The notes: generated by a model not told the origin, from the sequence alone. A stretch of DNA of 25,150 bases from Acidiferrobacteraceae bacterium (GCA_002721105.1 PBJL01000011.1:171680-196829); one strand, 5' to 3'. Counted from the first letter of the stretch, positions 7,865 to 15,240 are shown. Numbers and translations are program-made.

Positions 7865-8442
7865 TTCGATTACTTATTCATTTTGGGTTAGGAATACCAG
7901 CTATCATTCTTACTTTTGGATGGAGGTTTAATCGGCTTGGCGTTGATCCCGAAAAAACCCTCATATGGGAAACTGGAATTTGGGCGCTTAATTTTCTTAT
8001 AGTTACACTGTTAATCCCAGTAGCCGCTAGATGGGCGCATTGGTCTGATTTACGTAAGTATCGCAGAGCAATAGGTTTATGGGCATTCAACTATGCTTCC
8101 GCGCATTTCTTTTTCTTCGTAGTTTTTTTACTGGGATGGGATGTAGTTAGATTAGGAGAAGAATTAAGGGAACGACCATACGTACTTTTTGGATTTGGAG
8201 CATGGCTAATTCTAGCTAGTATGGCAATAACGTCCAACCAATTTGCTATCAAGTTACTTCGAAAAAAATGGGCCGTTCTGCATAAATGGGTTTATGTAGC
8301 AGTTTTTCTAGCAGTCATTCATTACATTCTGATGATACGAAGTAATTATGCCTGGCCAGCTACTTACACTATCATAGCTATCGTATTAATAATATTGAGG
8401 TGGAAACGATCCAGAGCCAAGAAAAAATTAACGATCAACTAA
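7861..8442 (+). CDS. msrQ: MsrQ (YedZ), heme-binding membrane subunit of the MsrPQ system
   Basis: The 193-residue, mostly hydrophobic protein is the ferric-reductase-like membrane partner of MsrP, carrying quinone-pool electrons across the inner membrane. It has the family's typical order: TGIWALNFLIVTLLIP (38-53), RRAIGLWAFNYASAH (68-82), ERPYVLFGFGAW (104-115), ITSNQFAIKLL (123-133) and LHKWVYVAVFLAVIHY (140-155). Candidate heme ligands are H82, H141 and H154. About six membrane segments can be seen. The start is a GTG overlapping the msrP TGA by three bases, which indicates coupled expression in the usual msrPQ order. Nothing looks broken. Confidence 0.93.
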   Translation: MIRLLIHFGLGIPAIILTFGWRFNRLGVDPEKTLIWETGIWALNFLIVTLLIPVAARWAHWSDLRKYRRAIGLWAFNYASAHFFFFVVFLLGWDVVRLGEELRERPYVLFGFGAWLILASMAITSNQFAIKLLRKKWAVLHKWVYVAVFLAVIHYILMIRSNYAWPATYTIIAIVLIILRWKRSRAKKKLTIN

Positions 8443-8483
8443 CGTAGTGTAAGCATTCCTATGGTTTTATTGTAAAAAATTAC

Positions 8484-9221
8484 TCATTTATGTTCTTGCT
8501 CCAAAGCATCTGCTCGGTATAAACAAAATTCACAATCTTTCCCTGGCATTGGCAAAATGTCACTCTTCAAGGTGCTCGCTGCATTATAAAGCGCGTTCTC
8601 GACCCAACTATCATCTCCATCGTATGGTAACAAGCTAATCCTAAATTCAAGTTGACGATCAAATCGAGAATGATCGCGACACCCATTGCAATAGACAAAC
8701 CATGCACGGTCACTTACATCTAGACCATTGGCGCGCAATAACCACTGATAAATCTCCATCTGCCGCTTATATGAAATCTGCCATGGTGCATTTAGGTCGA
8801 CTTCGCCATGTTTTGAGGTCGCTTTATAATCGCAAACAAGATATCGGCCGTCAGGCTGCAACCAAAGATCATCAATCGCGCCAAAGAATGTGAAACCAGT
8901 CTGTTCATGATCAAAGGAAACGCCCTTAAAATTTTGACGCCAATCATCAAGCTGGGGATGCTGTGCAGGTACCGCATCAATTCCCGCCTCAATCATATAT
9001 GGGTGTGGCTCTTTTTTTGCACGATACGTATCAAACTCACGTTTCAACAACTCATCAACAGCTGAATTTAAATTAAACGGGAATCCGGGCGGTCGCGATA
9101 CACCAAGCCGACGATCCAAATAAAAACATCGTGGGCAACGCGAAAAATCTTCCAATTTTGTCCGACTTAACTTATAAAATTGAGTACTTTTAGGATCGTA
9201 AATATTGCGTGTTCGTGGCAT
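8484..9221 (-). CDS. Stand-alone PD-(D/E)XK nuclease family protein with CxxC pairs
   Basis: The 245-residue protein shows the Cas4/RecB-like nuclease core: IDD (116-118), CDYK (130-133; acidic D131 and K133 of the D/E-x-K motif) and QMEIYQW (154-160; the motif III Gln and Tyr). Helix LSRTKLEDFSRCPRCFYLDR (18-37) is the Cas4/AddB-like N-terminal helix with C29 and C32; the C-terminus has C230 and C233 in CEFC. A 2+2 arrangement at the two ends suits an Fe-S or zinc clamp around the nuclease, as in Cas4 and AddB, although Cas4 usually has a 1+3 pattern. A further CNGC pair lies at 178-181. There are no cas genes, CRISPR repeats or helicase nearby, so it is an orphan. Role in DNA repair is plausible but not shown. 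No Shine-Dalgarno is obvious before the ATG. Confidence 0.8.
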   Translation of the reverse strand: MPRTRNIYDPKSTQFYKLSRTKLEDFSRCPRCFYLDRRLGVSRPPGFPFNLNSAVDELLKREFDTYRAKKEPHPYMIEAGIDAVPAQHPQLDDWRQNFKGVSFDHEQTGFTFFGAIDDLWLQPDGRYLVCDYKATSKHGEVDLNAPWQISYKRQMEIYQWLLRANGLDVSDRAWFVYCNGCRDHSRFDRQLEFRISLLPYDGDDSWVENALYNAASTLKSDILPMPGKDCEFCLYRADALEQEHK

Positions 9222-9289
9222 TTATGTAGATTCGTGTCCTGCGTAGGCCATAAAATTCAATGTGACGAAAAACACAGAGGCAATTAGGT

Positions 9290-9550
9290 ATGAAATGGTG
9301 GTTAATTGTATACATCTTTACTGCAAATGGGTGGGTACCCGGAGAAAATTTTGATGGCTGGGGACCAATTGAACAATCCTCTTTTCAGACGTGCATTAAG
9401 AAGCGTGACTTCTCAAACCAATTAAATTTAGAAGCTGAGCTTAGCGACAAGATCTGTTTCGCATGCCAAAAACGTTGGGAGCATGAAACTAAAGCAAAGG
9501 GGAAATGTGAAGGTCCTTGTGCTCCTTGTGAAGCGGAGGCCACGCTCTAA
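9290..9550 (+). CDS. Conserved-looking small cysteine-rich protein, unknown function
   Basis: I cannot assign a function to this 86-residue protein. The start is supported by AGAGG about 9 bases upstream. The N-terminal 12 residues (MKWWLIVYIFTA) are hydrophobic but too short for a confident signal peptide and may be a beta strand. Six cysteines occur: C35, a CxxC pair at C56/C59 (CFAC), and a closing cluster C73, C77, C80 in KCEGPCAPCE. A Trp-rich start (W3, W4, W15, W24) and Glu/Lys-rich middle complete it. The gene is alone on its strand between the nuclease and dsbB, convergent with dsbB. The cysteines could bind a metal or, if the protein is exported, form disulfides. Good start, coding-like composition and isolated position make it a likely real gene. 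Confidence 0.65.
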   Translation: MKWWLIVYIFTANGWVPGENFDGWGPIEQSSFQTCIKKRDFSNQLNLEAELSDKICFACQKRWEHETKAKGKCEGPCAPCEAEATL

Positions 9551-9576
9551 AATAATCTAGCAAAATTCGTAGGGCC

Positions 9577-9601
9577 AAAAAATATTTTTTAAGCTTAAAA
9601 A
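9577..9601. terminator. Two overlapping A/T palindromes between convergent genes
   Basis: AAAAAATATTTTTT (9577-9590) and TTTTTAAGCTTAAAAA (9586-9601) are both perfect palindromes that share a T run, so only one can fold at a time in RNA. They lie between the small Cys-rich gene (+) and dsbB (-), where a two-way terminator is expected. They contain little GC, so stability is doubtful; they could instead be a bent or protein-binding site. Confidence 0.35.
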
Positions 9602-9635
9602 GTAAGCAATACTATAATCTTACGTTTTGAAACGA

Positions 9636-10139
9636 TCATTTCTTTAGTGCGGAAAAAACAAATAATACGCCGAGAATAAAAAACCATATCAACGCCCAAG
9701 CAGGCATGCTTAAGTACAAGAATTCCCAATCAACGGTAGCGCACTCACCCGACCCTGTTAGAACCTTTCTCAACATTTCCAAGAAAGAAAACATTTCAAT
9801 TAAGTAATCTAAGCCGGGTCCACATTCAGGTACTTTGTCAGATGGTAACGATTGTAACCAAAGATGGCGACTGGCAATTAAGATTCCAATAAATGAAAAA
9901 ATGCCACCGAAAGATCCGTATATATAGCGAGCCAAACCGCGAGGTGGATTATGAAGCGCAGACGTAACACTGAGGATACACAAAGCTATATAGATTACCC
10001 GTTGGAAAATACAAAGCGGGCATGGATCGAGATTTTGAAAATACTCTAGCCAGTAAGCATAGCTCAACAACAAAAGTGATGTTGCACTAATAAACCAGCA
10101 CCATGACCGAAACGATATCCTAACCAAAACACTAATCAT
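9636..10139 (-). CDS. dsbB: Disulfide bond formation protein B (DsbB)
   Basis: The 167-residue inner-membrane protein reoxidises DsbA and passes electrons to quinone. It has the hallmark CPLC pair (C40, C43) in DPCPLCIFQRVIY (38-50) and the second periplasmic pair C106 (PECGPGLDYL) and C133 (GECATVDW). Four hydrophobic segments (about 13-31, 47-62, 75-91 and 145-164) give the standard topology. R48 in the FQR motif is the conserved quinone-contact Arg. Its ATG shares one base with the stop of the upstream LOG-family gene (TAATG), so the two are translationally coupled. No dsbA is in the window. Everything needed for activity is present. Confidence 0.94.
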   Translation of the reverse strand: MISVLVRISFRSWCWFISATSLLLLSYAYWLEYFQNLDPCPLCIFQRVIYIALCILSVTSALHNPPRGLARYIYGSFGGIFSFIGILIASRHLWLQSLPSDKVPECGPGLDYLIEMFSFLEMLRKVLTGSGECATVDWEFLYLSMPAWALIWFFILGVLFVFSALKK

Positions 10140-10723
10140 TAGCCCTGACTCTCCGCCATCTCATCATACTTTCGAAACTGCTCATATAACTTATCAAGCA
10201 AGACATTCGGCTGATCATCAATAATTAATGCCGACGCATAATTTTCATCTAAAAAACCTTGATGCTCCATTTCTTGTAACCATGAAAACAGTTTCTGGAA
10301 GTATCCGATAATATTCAGAAACCCATATGGTTTTTGGAGTATTTCTAGCTGAGTCCAAGTGGCAACTTCAAAGAACTCTTCCATCGTTCCTAATCCACCT
10401 GGCAAAATAATGAAGGCTTGTGAAAGCTTTCCCATCATTAATTTTCTATCGTGCATAGAATCAACTACATACAGTTTACTCAAATGACGGTGCGCCATCT
10501 CTTTTTCCTTAAGACTGTCTGGAATCACGCCAATTGCGGTACCACCATGCTCCAAAACAGAATCTGCCAACGATCCCATCAATCCAGTTGCACCCCCACC
10601 ATAAACAAGCTCGATATTTCTTTCAGATAAACACCTTCCAAGTTCAATAGCCGCATCAAAGTGCTCTGAACAATTGCCCATTCGAGATCCACAAAAAACG
10701 GTTACGCGTACCAGTGAAGCCAT
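10139..10723 (-). CDS. LOG family protein (TIGR00730 type nucleotide phosphoribohydrolase)
   Basis: The 194-residue Rossmann-fold protein carries the LOG signature PGGLGTMEE (108-116) with the preceding M-x-x-RK-x-x-M segment (R93, K94). Other family marks are FCGS (10-13) and YGGGATGLMG (41-50). LOG proteins hydrolyse cytokinin riboside 5'-monophosphates or plain AMP-type nucleotides to free base plus ribose phosphate; in most bacteria the natural role is uncertain. The catalytic Arg and Glu (in PGGxGTxxE) are present, so the enzyme looks active. It lies 48 bases after the Nif11-like gene and overlaps dsbB by one base. No Shine-Dalgarno is evident before its ATG. It was not possible to separate a cytokinin-type from a general nucleotidase role. 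Confidence 0.9.
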   Translation of the reverse strand: MASLVRVTVFCGSRMGNCSEHFDAAIELGRCLSERNIELVYGGGATGLMGSLADSVLEHGGTAIGVIPDSLKEKEMAHRHLSKLYVVDSMHDRKLMMGKLSQAFIILPGGLGTMEEFFEVATWTQLEILQKPYGFLNIIGYFQKLFSWLQEMEHQGFLDENYASALIIDDQPNVLLDKLYEQFRKYDEMAESQG

Positions 10724-10771
10724 ACTACAATTTTAACCGCATGACGCATCAAAAGATTCACTTTTAAAAAA

Positions 10772-11011
10772 TTATGATCTAACTAGTCCTAGTTCTCGTG
10801 CAAGCCCCCAACCCCATGGTCTAGGTAAACTGTGAGCGTTAAGAATCATATGATTGAGGGCGCTTCTTAAGTCAGACTCTGAAATATCAAAACCAACGCT
10901 TTTCGCAAGAGCAATGATATCAACCAAAGATGGTGTATTTGACAATGCTTCCCGCGATTGAGAATTATCCTCGAGGTGACGAAAAAATTGTTCAGCTGTA
11001 GATCGACTCAT
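10772..11011 (-). CDS. Nif11-like domain small protein
   Basis: The 79-residue protein matches the Nif11 pattern across residues 3-52: an amphipathic helix STAEQFFRHLEDNSQSREAL (4-23), then DIIALAKSVGFDIS (31-44) and SDLRSAL (46-52), as in IVALAKELGFDIS-x-EEL. Nif11 domains occur near nif genes and as leaders of many RiPP (ribosomally made modified peptide) precursors. Here the tail after the domain is 27 residues, Trp/Pro/Arg-rich (LPRPWGWGLARELGLVRS), with no Cys and no Gly-Gly cleavage site. No LanM, radical SAM or peptidase-exporter gene is in the window. An AGGA site lies about 9 bases before the ATG. It sits between a DUF35 gene and a LOG gene with gaps of 47 and 48 bases. Domain call is firm by pattern; function is unknown. 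Confidence 0.75.
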   Translation of the reverse strand: MSRSTAEQFFRHLEDNSQSREALSNTPSLVDIIALAKSVGFDISESDLRSALNHMILNAHSLPRPWGWGLARELGLVRS

Positions 11012-11058
11012 TCTAATTTATCCTGCAATTAATCAATTAATATTTTCCCTGTATTAAA

Positions 11059-11583
11059 TCACGATTCTGGCTCAAACCAAAATAGTTCCATTGGATGCCC
11101 GACGGAAGAATCTGACCAAACAACTTTAACCGACATACCAATTGAAAGTTCTTCTTCATGTTTGATGTTTCGAAGTTGTTGCAATATCGCCGTGCTAACA
11201 CCAGAAATACGTATGTAACCAAGAAACAGAGCTTGGTTGCCGGTATCACTACCCAAGGTATATGCGCTTTTGCTATACGCCTCTAGCTTTCCATATTGTG
11301 GAAGCTCGACCCATTCAGTAATTGTTCTGTCCTCTGGACAAATCACCCTTGGTGGCAACCATACATTTTTACAAACAGAGCAACGAGTTCCCATGAGTTT
11401 TTCATTCTCAAGCTCTATAAAAAATTTCGACAATTTCCCAAGCGAATGCCTAAAAGAAAAATTTAAAGGAAAATCAATCAGTTCAATTTCTCTAAAGTCC
11501 ACCCACTTATCCAAACCTTGTTGATTACTTTCTGGTGTACCAGCTATTAATTGATCTAATTTACGTTCTACAAGTGCCTTCAT
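11059..11583 (-). CDS. DUF35 Zn-ribbon / OB-fold protein, thiolase partner
   Basis: The 174-residue protein has the DUF35 layout: N-terminal helical segment, rubredoxin-like zinc ribbon CSVCKNVWLPPRVICPED (68-85) and a C-terminal OB-fold (about 92-165). Three ribbon cysteines are present (C68, C71, C82), while the fourth position is D85, a known variation in the family. DUF35 proteins bind thiolase-fold enzymes, hold acyl-CoA or help form the active site, as with archaeal thiolase-HMG-CoA synthase complexes and the Ltp2 steroid-side-chain aldolases. Its start is two bases after the stop of the thiolase-like gene, indicating coupled production of a complex. About 60 extra residues precede the ribbon, longer than the shortest DUF35 proteins. 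Confidence 0.85.
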   Translation of the reverse strand: MKALVERKLDQLIAGTPESNQQGLDKWVDFREIELIDFPLNFSFRHSLGKLSKFFIELENEKLMGTRCSVCKNVWLPPRVICPEDRTITEWVELPQYGKLEAYSKSAYTLGSDTGNQALFLGYIRISGVSTAILQQLRNIKHEEELSIGMSVKVVWSDSSVGHPMELFWFEPES

Positions 11584-11585
11584 CT

Positions 11586-12788
11586 TTAATCTTCTCTGGA
11601 AAAAATTGATACAACAGCATAACTACTCGTACCACCATGTATATCCATCAGCCCGGTTCGAGCGTCTTTAACCTGTGTGGAGTCAGGGCGTTCCCCACGC
11701 AACTGACCTAATATCTCGACACCTTGGGCAATACCTACCGCGCCAGGCGGAGCACCTTGGCCAATCAAACCGCCTGACGTATTTGTTGGAAGTTCTCCAC
11801 CAATGTCAAACACACCCCGTTCGCTAAGAGGGCCACTTAGGCCCGGTTTACAAAAACCAAGTGCCTCGTAGGTCTGAAGCTCAGTACCAGTAAAGGTGTC
11901 TGCTACCTCCGCAACATCAATGTTCTTGAGCGGATCCTTGATTCCAGCCATTTCATAGGCTTCTGATGCCGCTTCTCGCTTTGCGCGAAAATGCGCATAA
12001 CCTGGATAGGGTTGTGGTCGATCTCCCAGTCTCACTCGCTCAGTTCCGCAACCTGTACCGGCAAAATATACTTTGGGCCTATCTCTCCAAGCGATCGAAT
12101 TTTTCTCAGCCCAACGTTCAGAAGAAATCACTATTGCCGCTGCTCCATCTGCCAAGATTGCGCAGTCGAATTTTTTGTAAGGGGAAACCACAACAGGTGA
12201 ATTCAGTACGTCATCCACAGTAATTGTCATCGGCATGCAAGCGTATGGATTAGTTTTTGCATTGCGATGATTTTTGACTGACACTGACGCCATTTGAGAT
12301 TCTGTAGTGCCGTATTGTCTCATGTGATCGGCCATCATGAGCGCATAATAAGCGCTGAAAAATCCACCTGCTGCCATTTCAAAATCCACATCGCCAGACA
12401 GAGCATAGACCTCACGAACAGTGGATGCTGGAATTTGTCGGCCTACGGCATCCACGCCCATCACCAAAATAGATTCGCACAGCCCAGATTGAACATAGGC
12501 GTAGGCAGTACGCAAAGCTGCGCCTCCAGTCCCTCCTCCTGCCTCTACTCGAATACTAGGCTTAGGATTCAATCCAAGCATATCCTGTACGACTTGACCC
12601 ATCGTGACCTGCCTAGCCAAAATCTCACTCTCGTATCCAACGACGGTATGGTCGATGGCCGCGGCATCGACGCCAGCATCATCTAGAGCCATGAGAGCTG
12701 CCTCTACAACCCAATCCATCGGCGTGCCATCAATACGTTGGCGCGCAAATTTCGACATACCCCCCCCAAGAACAGCAACCTTTTTCAT
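11586..12788 (-). CDS. Thiolase-fold protein lacking the canonical catalytic residues
   Basis: The 400-residue protein is a full-length member of the thiolase superfamily (SCP2/acetyl-CoA acetyltransferase branch), and its name would normally be acetyl-CoA acetyltransferase. However, the nucleophile block that reads like EAACASGGAAL in active enzymes is VEAGGGTGGAAL here (81-92), placing Gly where the Cys should be. The EVHDCF-type His is Ala (EVADTFTGTEL, 294-304), and the GHPLGATG His is Ala (GQGAPPGAVG, 343-352). The C-terminal block is HGGTSSYAVVSIF (384-396). A normal Claisen/thiolysis mechanism is therefore unlikely. Known Cys-less thiolase-fold proteins with DUF35 partners include the Ltp2 retro-aldolases, which use Tyr residues, so an acyl-CoA aldolase is a reasonable guess. 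It is the first gene of the minus-strand run. Confidence 0.85.
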   Translation of the reverse strand: MKKVAVLGGGMSKFARQRIDGTPMDWVVEAALMALDDAGVDAAAIDHTVVGYESEILARQVTMGQVVQDMLGLNPKPSIRVEAGGGTGGAALRTAYAYVQSGLCESILVMGVDAVGRQIPASTVREVYALSGDVDFEMAAGGFFSAYYALMMADHMRQYGTTESQMASVSVKNHRNAKTNPYACMPMTITVDDVLNSPVVVSPYKKFDCAILADGAAAIVISSERWAEKNSIAWRDRPKVYFAGTGCGTERVRLGDRPQPYPGYAHFRAKREAASEAYEMAGIKDPLKNIDVAEVADTFTGTELQTYEALGFCKPGLSGPLSERGVFDIGGELPTNTSGGLIGQGAPPGAVGIAQGVEILGQLRGERPDSTQVKDARTGLMDIHGGTSSYAVVSIFSRED

Positions 12789-12983
12789 TGTTTTAGATTC
12801 CTCTGACTGGGCTCGTTTTATTTAGCTCGAATTGTAAAATATTGTTATTTATGGCGAGTTTACTGTATTGTACCAATGTGCATAAACGCTAAAAACACTT
12901 TAATTTGGTTTTCACACTACAATCACTCTATCATCTTTAATATCGATAATTACTAATATATCTTTTTCAAACACAGCGCAAAT
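12789..12983. promoter_or_regulatory. Divergent intergenic region, thiolase-like gene / DUF4864 gene
   Basis: This 195-base AT-rich stretch must carry promoters for the minus-strand thiolase-like run and the plus-strand DUF4864 gene. I see no convincing -35/-10 pair, inverted repeat or RNA gene. On the minus strand, AGAGGA lies about 11 bases ahead of the thiolase-like ATG. The DUF4864 ATG lacks an obvious Shine-Dalgarno. Confidence 0.35.
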
Positions 12984-13436
12984 ATGGACATACAATTGAC
13001 TGCCAATAAATCCGTCGCTCAAATAACGCTCGTATTAGTACTCTTGTTCGGGTTATTTACTGGAACGTCAGCAAACAAGGACAAATTGGATTTCGAGACT
13101 GATATTCGATCGGTGATTGAAGTTCAATTGAAGGCATTTGCCCGTGGTGATGCCTCCACAGCCTATGCCCAGGCAGCGCCATCAATTCGAGCAAAATTTC
13201 CAACTGACGAAATCTTTATGATGATGGTGCGATCCGGATACGCAGCATTAATAGACCCTAGACGAGTCAATTTCATGGAGATCATAATGGATCAGAATAC
13301 CCCGATATACCAAGTGAGTTTGGAATCGCGGGATGGGCAACAATGGATGGCTTTTTATCGCATGAGCAAACAACCAGAGGGTAATTGGCTAATTGAGGGT
13401 TGTGTACTAACGCGCATCACTGGGCAATCTGTGTGA
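12984..13436 (+). CDS. DUF4864 domain protein, probably exported
   Basis: The 150-residue protein starts with a basic/hydrophobic segment (TANKSVAQITLVLVLLFGLF, about 6-25) followed by small residues (TGTSAN), a likely Sec signal peptide or single anchor. The rest fits DUF4864: IRSVIEVQLKAFARGDASTA (41-60), FPTDEIFMMMVRSGYAAL (72-89) and the closing strands WMAFYRMSKQPEGNWLIEGC (113-132). The fold resembles SnoaL/NTF2-like helper domains; no biochemical role is known to me. It stands alone on its strand, divergent from the thiolase-like gene and convergent with the ABC importer. Two methionine runs (MMM) and a single Cys are the only oddities. Confidence 0.75.
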   Translation: MDIQLTANKSVAQITLVLVLLFGLFTGTSANKDKLDFETDIRSVIEVQLKAFARGDASTAYAQAAPSIRAKFPTDEIFMMMVRSGYAALIDPRRVNFMEIIMDQNTPIYQVSLESRDGQQWMAFYRMSKQPEGNWLIEGCVLTRITGQSV

Positions 13437-13508
13437 GACTTACTCATGGAAAATTAAAGCAAAATTGGTATTGTTATTTCAATTATGCCCTACAACAAAC
13501 TATGCTAC

Positions 13509-14312
13509 TCAACTACGCTGATATTGAATAAGTTTTCCAAGATTTACCAAACGAGCTGCCACCAATAAAACTACTATCGTAACGAGCATTAAAACTCCAG
13601 ATGCAGCCGCTACAAGTGGTGTCAGTCGATACCTTAAAACAGGATAAATAATCCTTGGCAAGGTTTCTGTATCAACAGTTCCTAAGAACAATGCCATTAC
13701 AAATTCATTAACAGAAATAATAAAAGCGAATAAAGCACCTACCAAAACAGCCGGCATTACTAACGGCAGAGTGATAGTTAAAAAGGCTTGTAAAGAGCTC
13801 GCGCCCATGCCACGAGCCGCTTCTTCTAAAGATTTGTCGAGACCATCTAAGCTAACCTTCAAAACCATCACGACAAGTGGGAATGCCCATAATGAATGTG
13901 CTATCGCGATAATTGTATAACCGCCCCACATTCCAGTTCGATAGGCAACTGTTAGAAGCGACATTGCGATGATGACCGCAGGAGTGAATACCGGCGTCAG
14001 TGACAATGTGTATAAACCTGCACCCCACTTATACTTGTACTTGGTGAAGGCCAATGCAGTTGCCATTCCTACAATCAACGAAAAAACAATAGTTAAGCCG
14101 CCCACTATCAGACTGTTCCACAAACCATCCATCCACTTATTGGTAGAAAAAAATTCAACATACCACTTCATTGTCCACTTGTTTGTTGGGAGGCGAAGAA
14201 ACCGAGAAGGGCCGAAAGACATCAGCACTGCGACAACCATCGGAAGCGTGAAATAAGTTATCAATAATAAGCCAAAAAGATGAAATATTAGTTTTCCAGC
14301 TGTTCGCTTCAT
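13509..14312 (-). CDS. ABC transporter permease, PotC-like
   Basis: The 267-residue inner-membrane protein has six hydrophobic segments and the permease EAA loop EEAARGMGASSLQAFLTITLP (150-170; key residues E151, A153, G155, G157), which contacts the ATPase. It matches PotC-type permeases of the spermidine/putrescine (MOI) importer group. It is the last gene of the importer run, starting four bases after the stop of the other permease gene, so both are made from one transcript in near-equal amounts. The conserved ending segment SVNEFVMALFL after the EAA loop is typical for this group. Substrate is not readable from a permease; polyamine, opine or another small organic cation are possible. Confidence 0.88.
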   Translation of the reverse strand: MKRTAGKLIFHLFGLLLITYFTLPMVVAVLMSFGPSRFLRLPTNKWTMKWYVEFFSTNKWMDGLWNSLIVGGLTIVFSLIVGMATALAFTKYKYKWGAGLYTLSLTPVFTPAVIIAMSLLTVAYRTGMWGGYTIIAIAHSLWAFPLVVMVLKVSLDGLDKSLEEAARGMGASSLQAFLTITLPLVMPAVLVGALFAFIISVNEFVMALFLGTVDTETLPRIIYPVLRYRLTPLVAAASGVLMLVTIVVLLVAARLVNLGKLIQYQRS

Positions 14313-14316
14313 CTTG

Positions 14317-15240
14317 TCATACCGTTCGCCATTTAATTGCAGAGCTTACAATTAGATTAAAGATCAATACCACTATAAACATTAACCCGAGAACAATAAA
14401 AGCAATAGCAGAGCCCATCGCCCAATTTACATTCTCAAAGGTCTGTTTTGGAACTTCTACGGCTAAGGTTTGGAGATCTGGATTGCCCAACAAAAGTGGT
14501 GAAACAAATGCACCCAAAGCCCACACGATTGTAATTAATAAGGCCACATAGGAGCCTGGCAAGCTAAGTGGGAACGTGATGGTAAGGAATGCTCTTGTAC
14601 CAGAAGCGCCTAATCCCATAGCTGCATCTCGAAGTGTTCTATCTAAACCATGCAAAGCAGCGGTAATTACTAAAATTGTATACGGTGCAATCAGTAATAC
14701 TTTAGCAACAACAACAGAAAATAATGTATAAACAAGTTTAACTGGCTCATCAATGATGCCTAATCCTATCAACGCTTTGTTTACCCAACCGTTATTTGCC
14801 ATCAAAATTTGCAGTCCATAAACAAGAACAAGCATGTTACTCAATTTTGGTAAAATAACTATTATCAATAAAAATGTCTTCAGTTTTGCGCCTGCTTTGT
14901 AGATGTAATACGCCATCGGATACGATACCAACATCGTCACCACAGTGACAATGACCGCTAGTTTGATTGTAAAAAACATGATATCGACAAAATAGTCATC
15001 TTGGAAAAATTTAAAATAATTTTCTAAAGTCCAAGTCCCCTCAACATAAAAGCCTCCGCCCTCTTTGCCTTCAGCTCCACCGATTCCAAATCCCGACGAA
15101 CCACGGCTCTGATACAGACTGACACGGAATAACCACATTAAAGGCCCGGCAAAAAAGAAAATTAGAATAAAAAGCAGGGGACTTAAGAGAAAGAACTTGT
15201 GATAACGGCTTAGCCGTTCAGATAGAGTTTGAATAGACAT
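14317..15240 (-). CDS. ABC transporter permease, PotB-like
   Basis: The 307-residue permease has an N-terminal membrane helix (about 16-37), a long periplasmic loop (about 45-85) rich in Gly (GSSGFGIGGAEGKEGGG, 46-62), then five membrane segments. The EAA loop is RDAAMGLGASGTRAFLTITF (201-220). Such a long loop after the first helix is usual for PotB-like permeases; the Gly-rich stretch is less usual and may be a flexible linker. It starts 18 bases downstream of the ATPase stop and ends four bases before the PotC-like gene. Together they form the membrane channel of the importer. Confidence 0.88.
   Translation of the reverse strand: MSIQTLSERLSRYHKFFLLSPLLFILIFFFAGPLMWLFRVSLYQSRGSSGFGIGGAEGKEGGGFYVEGTWTLENYFKFFQDDYFVDIMFFTIKLAVIVTVVTMLVSYPMAYYIYKAGAKLKTFLLIIVILPKLSNMLVLVYGLQILMANNGWVNKALIGLGIIDEPVKLVYTLFSVVVAKVLLIAPYTILVITAALHGLDRTLRDAAMGLGASGTRAFLTITFPLSLPGSYVALLITIVWALGAFVSPLLLGNPDLQTLAVEVPKQTFENVNWAMGSAIAFIVLGLMFIVVLIFNLIVSSAIKWRTV

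Noticed and set aside
8484..9221. Cas4 and a CRISPR locus
   Set aside because: No direct-repeat array or other cas gene is present, and the cysteine pattern is 2+2, not 1+3.
11586..12788. Ordinary acetyl-CoA acetyltransferase
   Set aside because: The catalytic Cys and two His positions are replaced, so the standard name would mislead.
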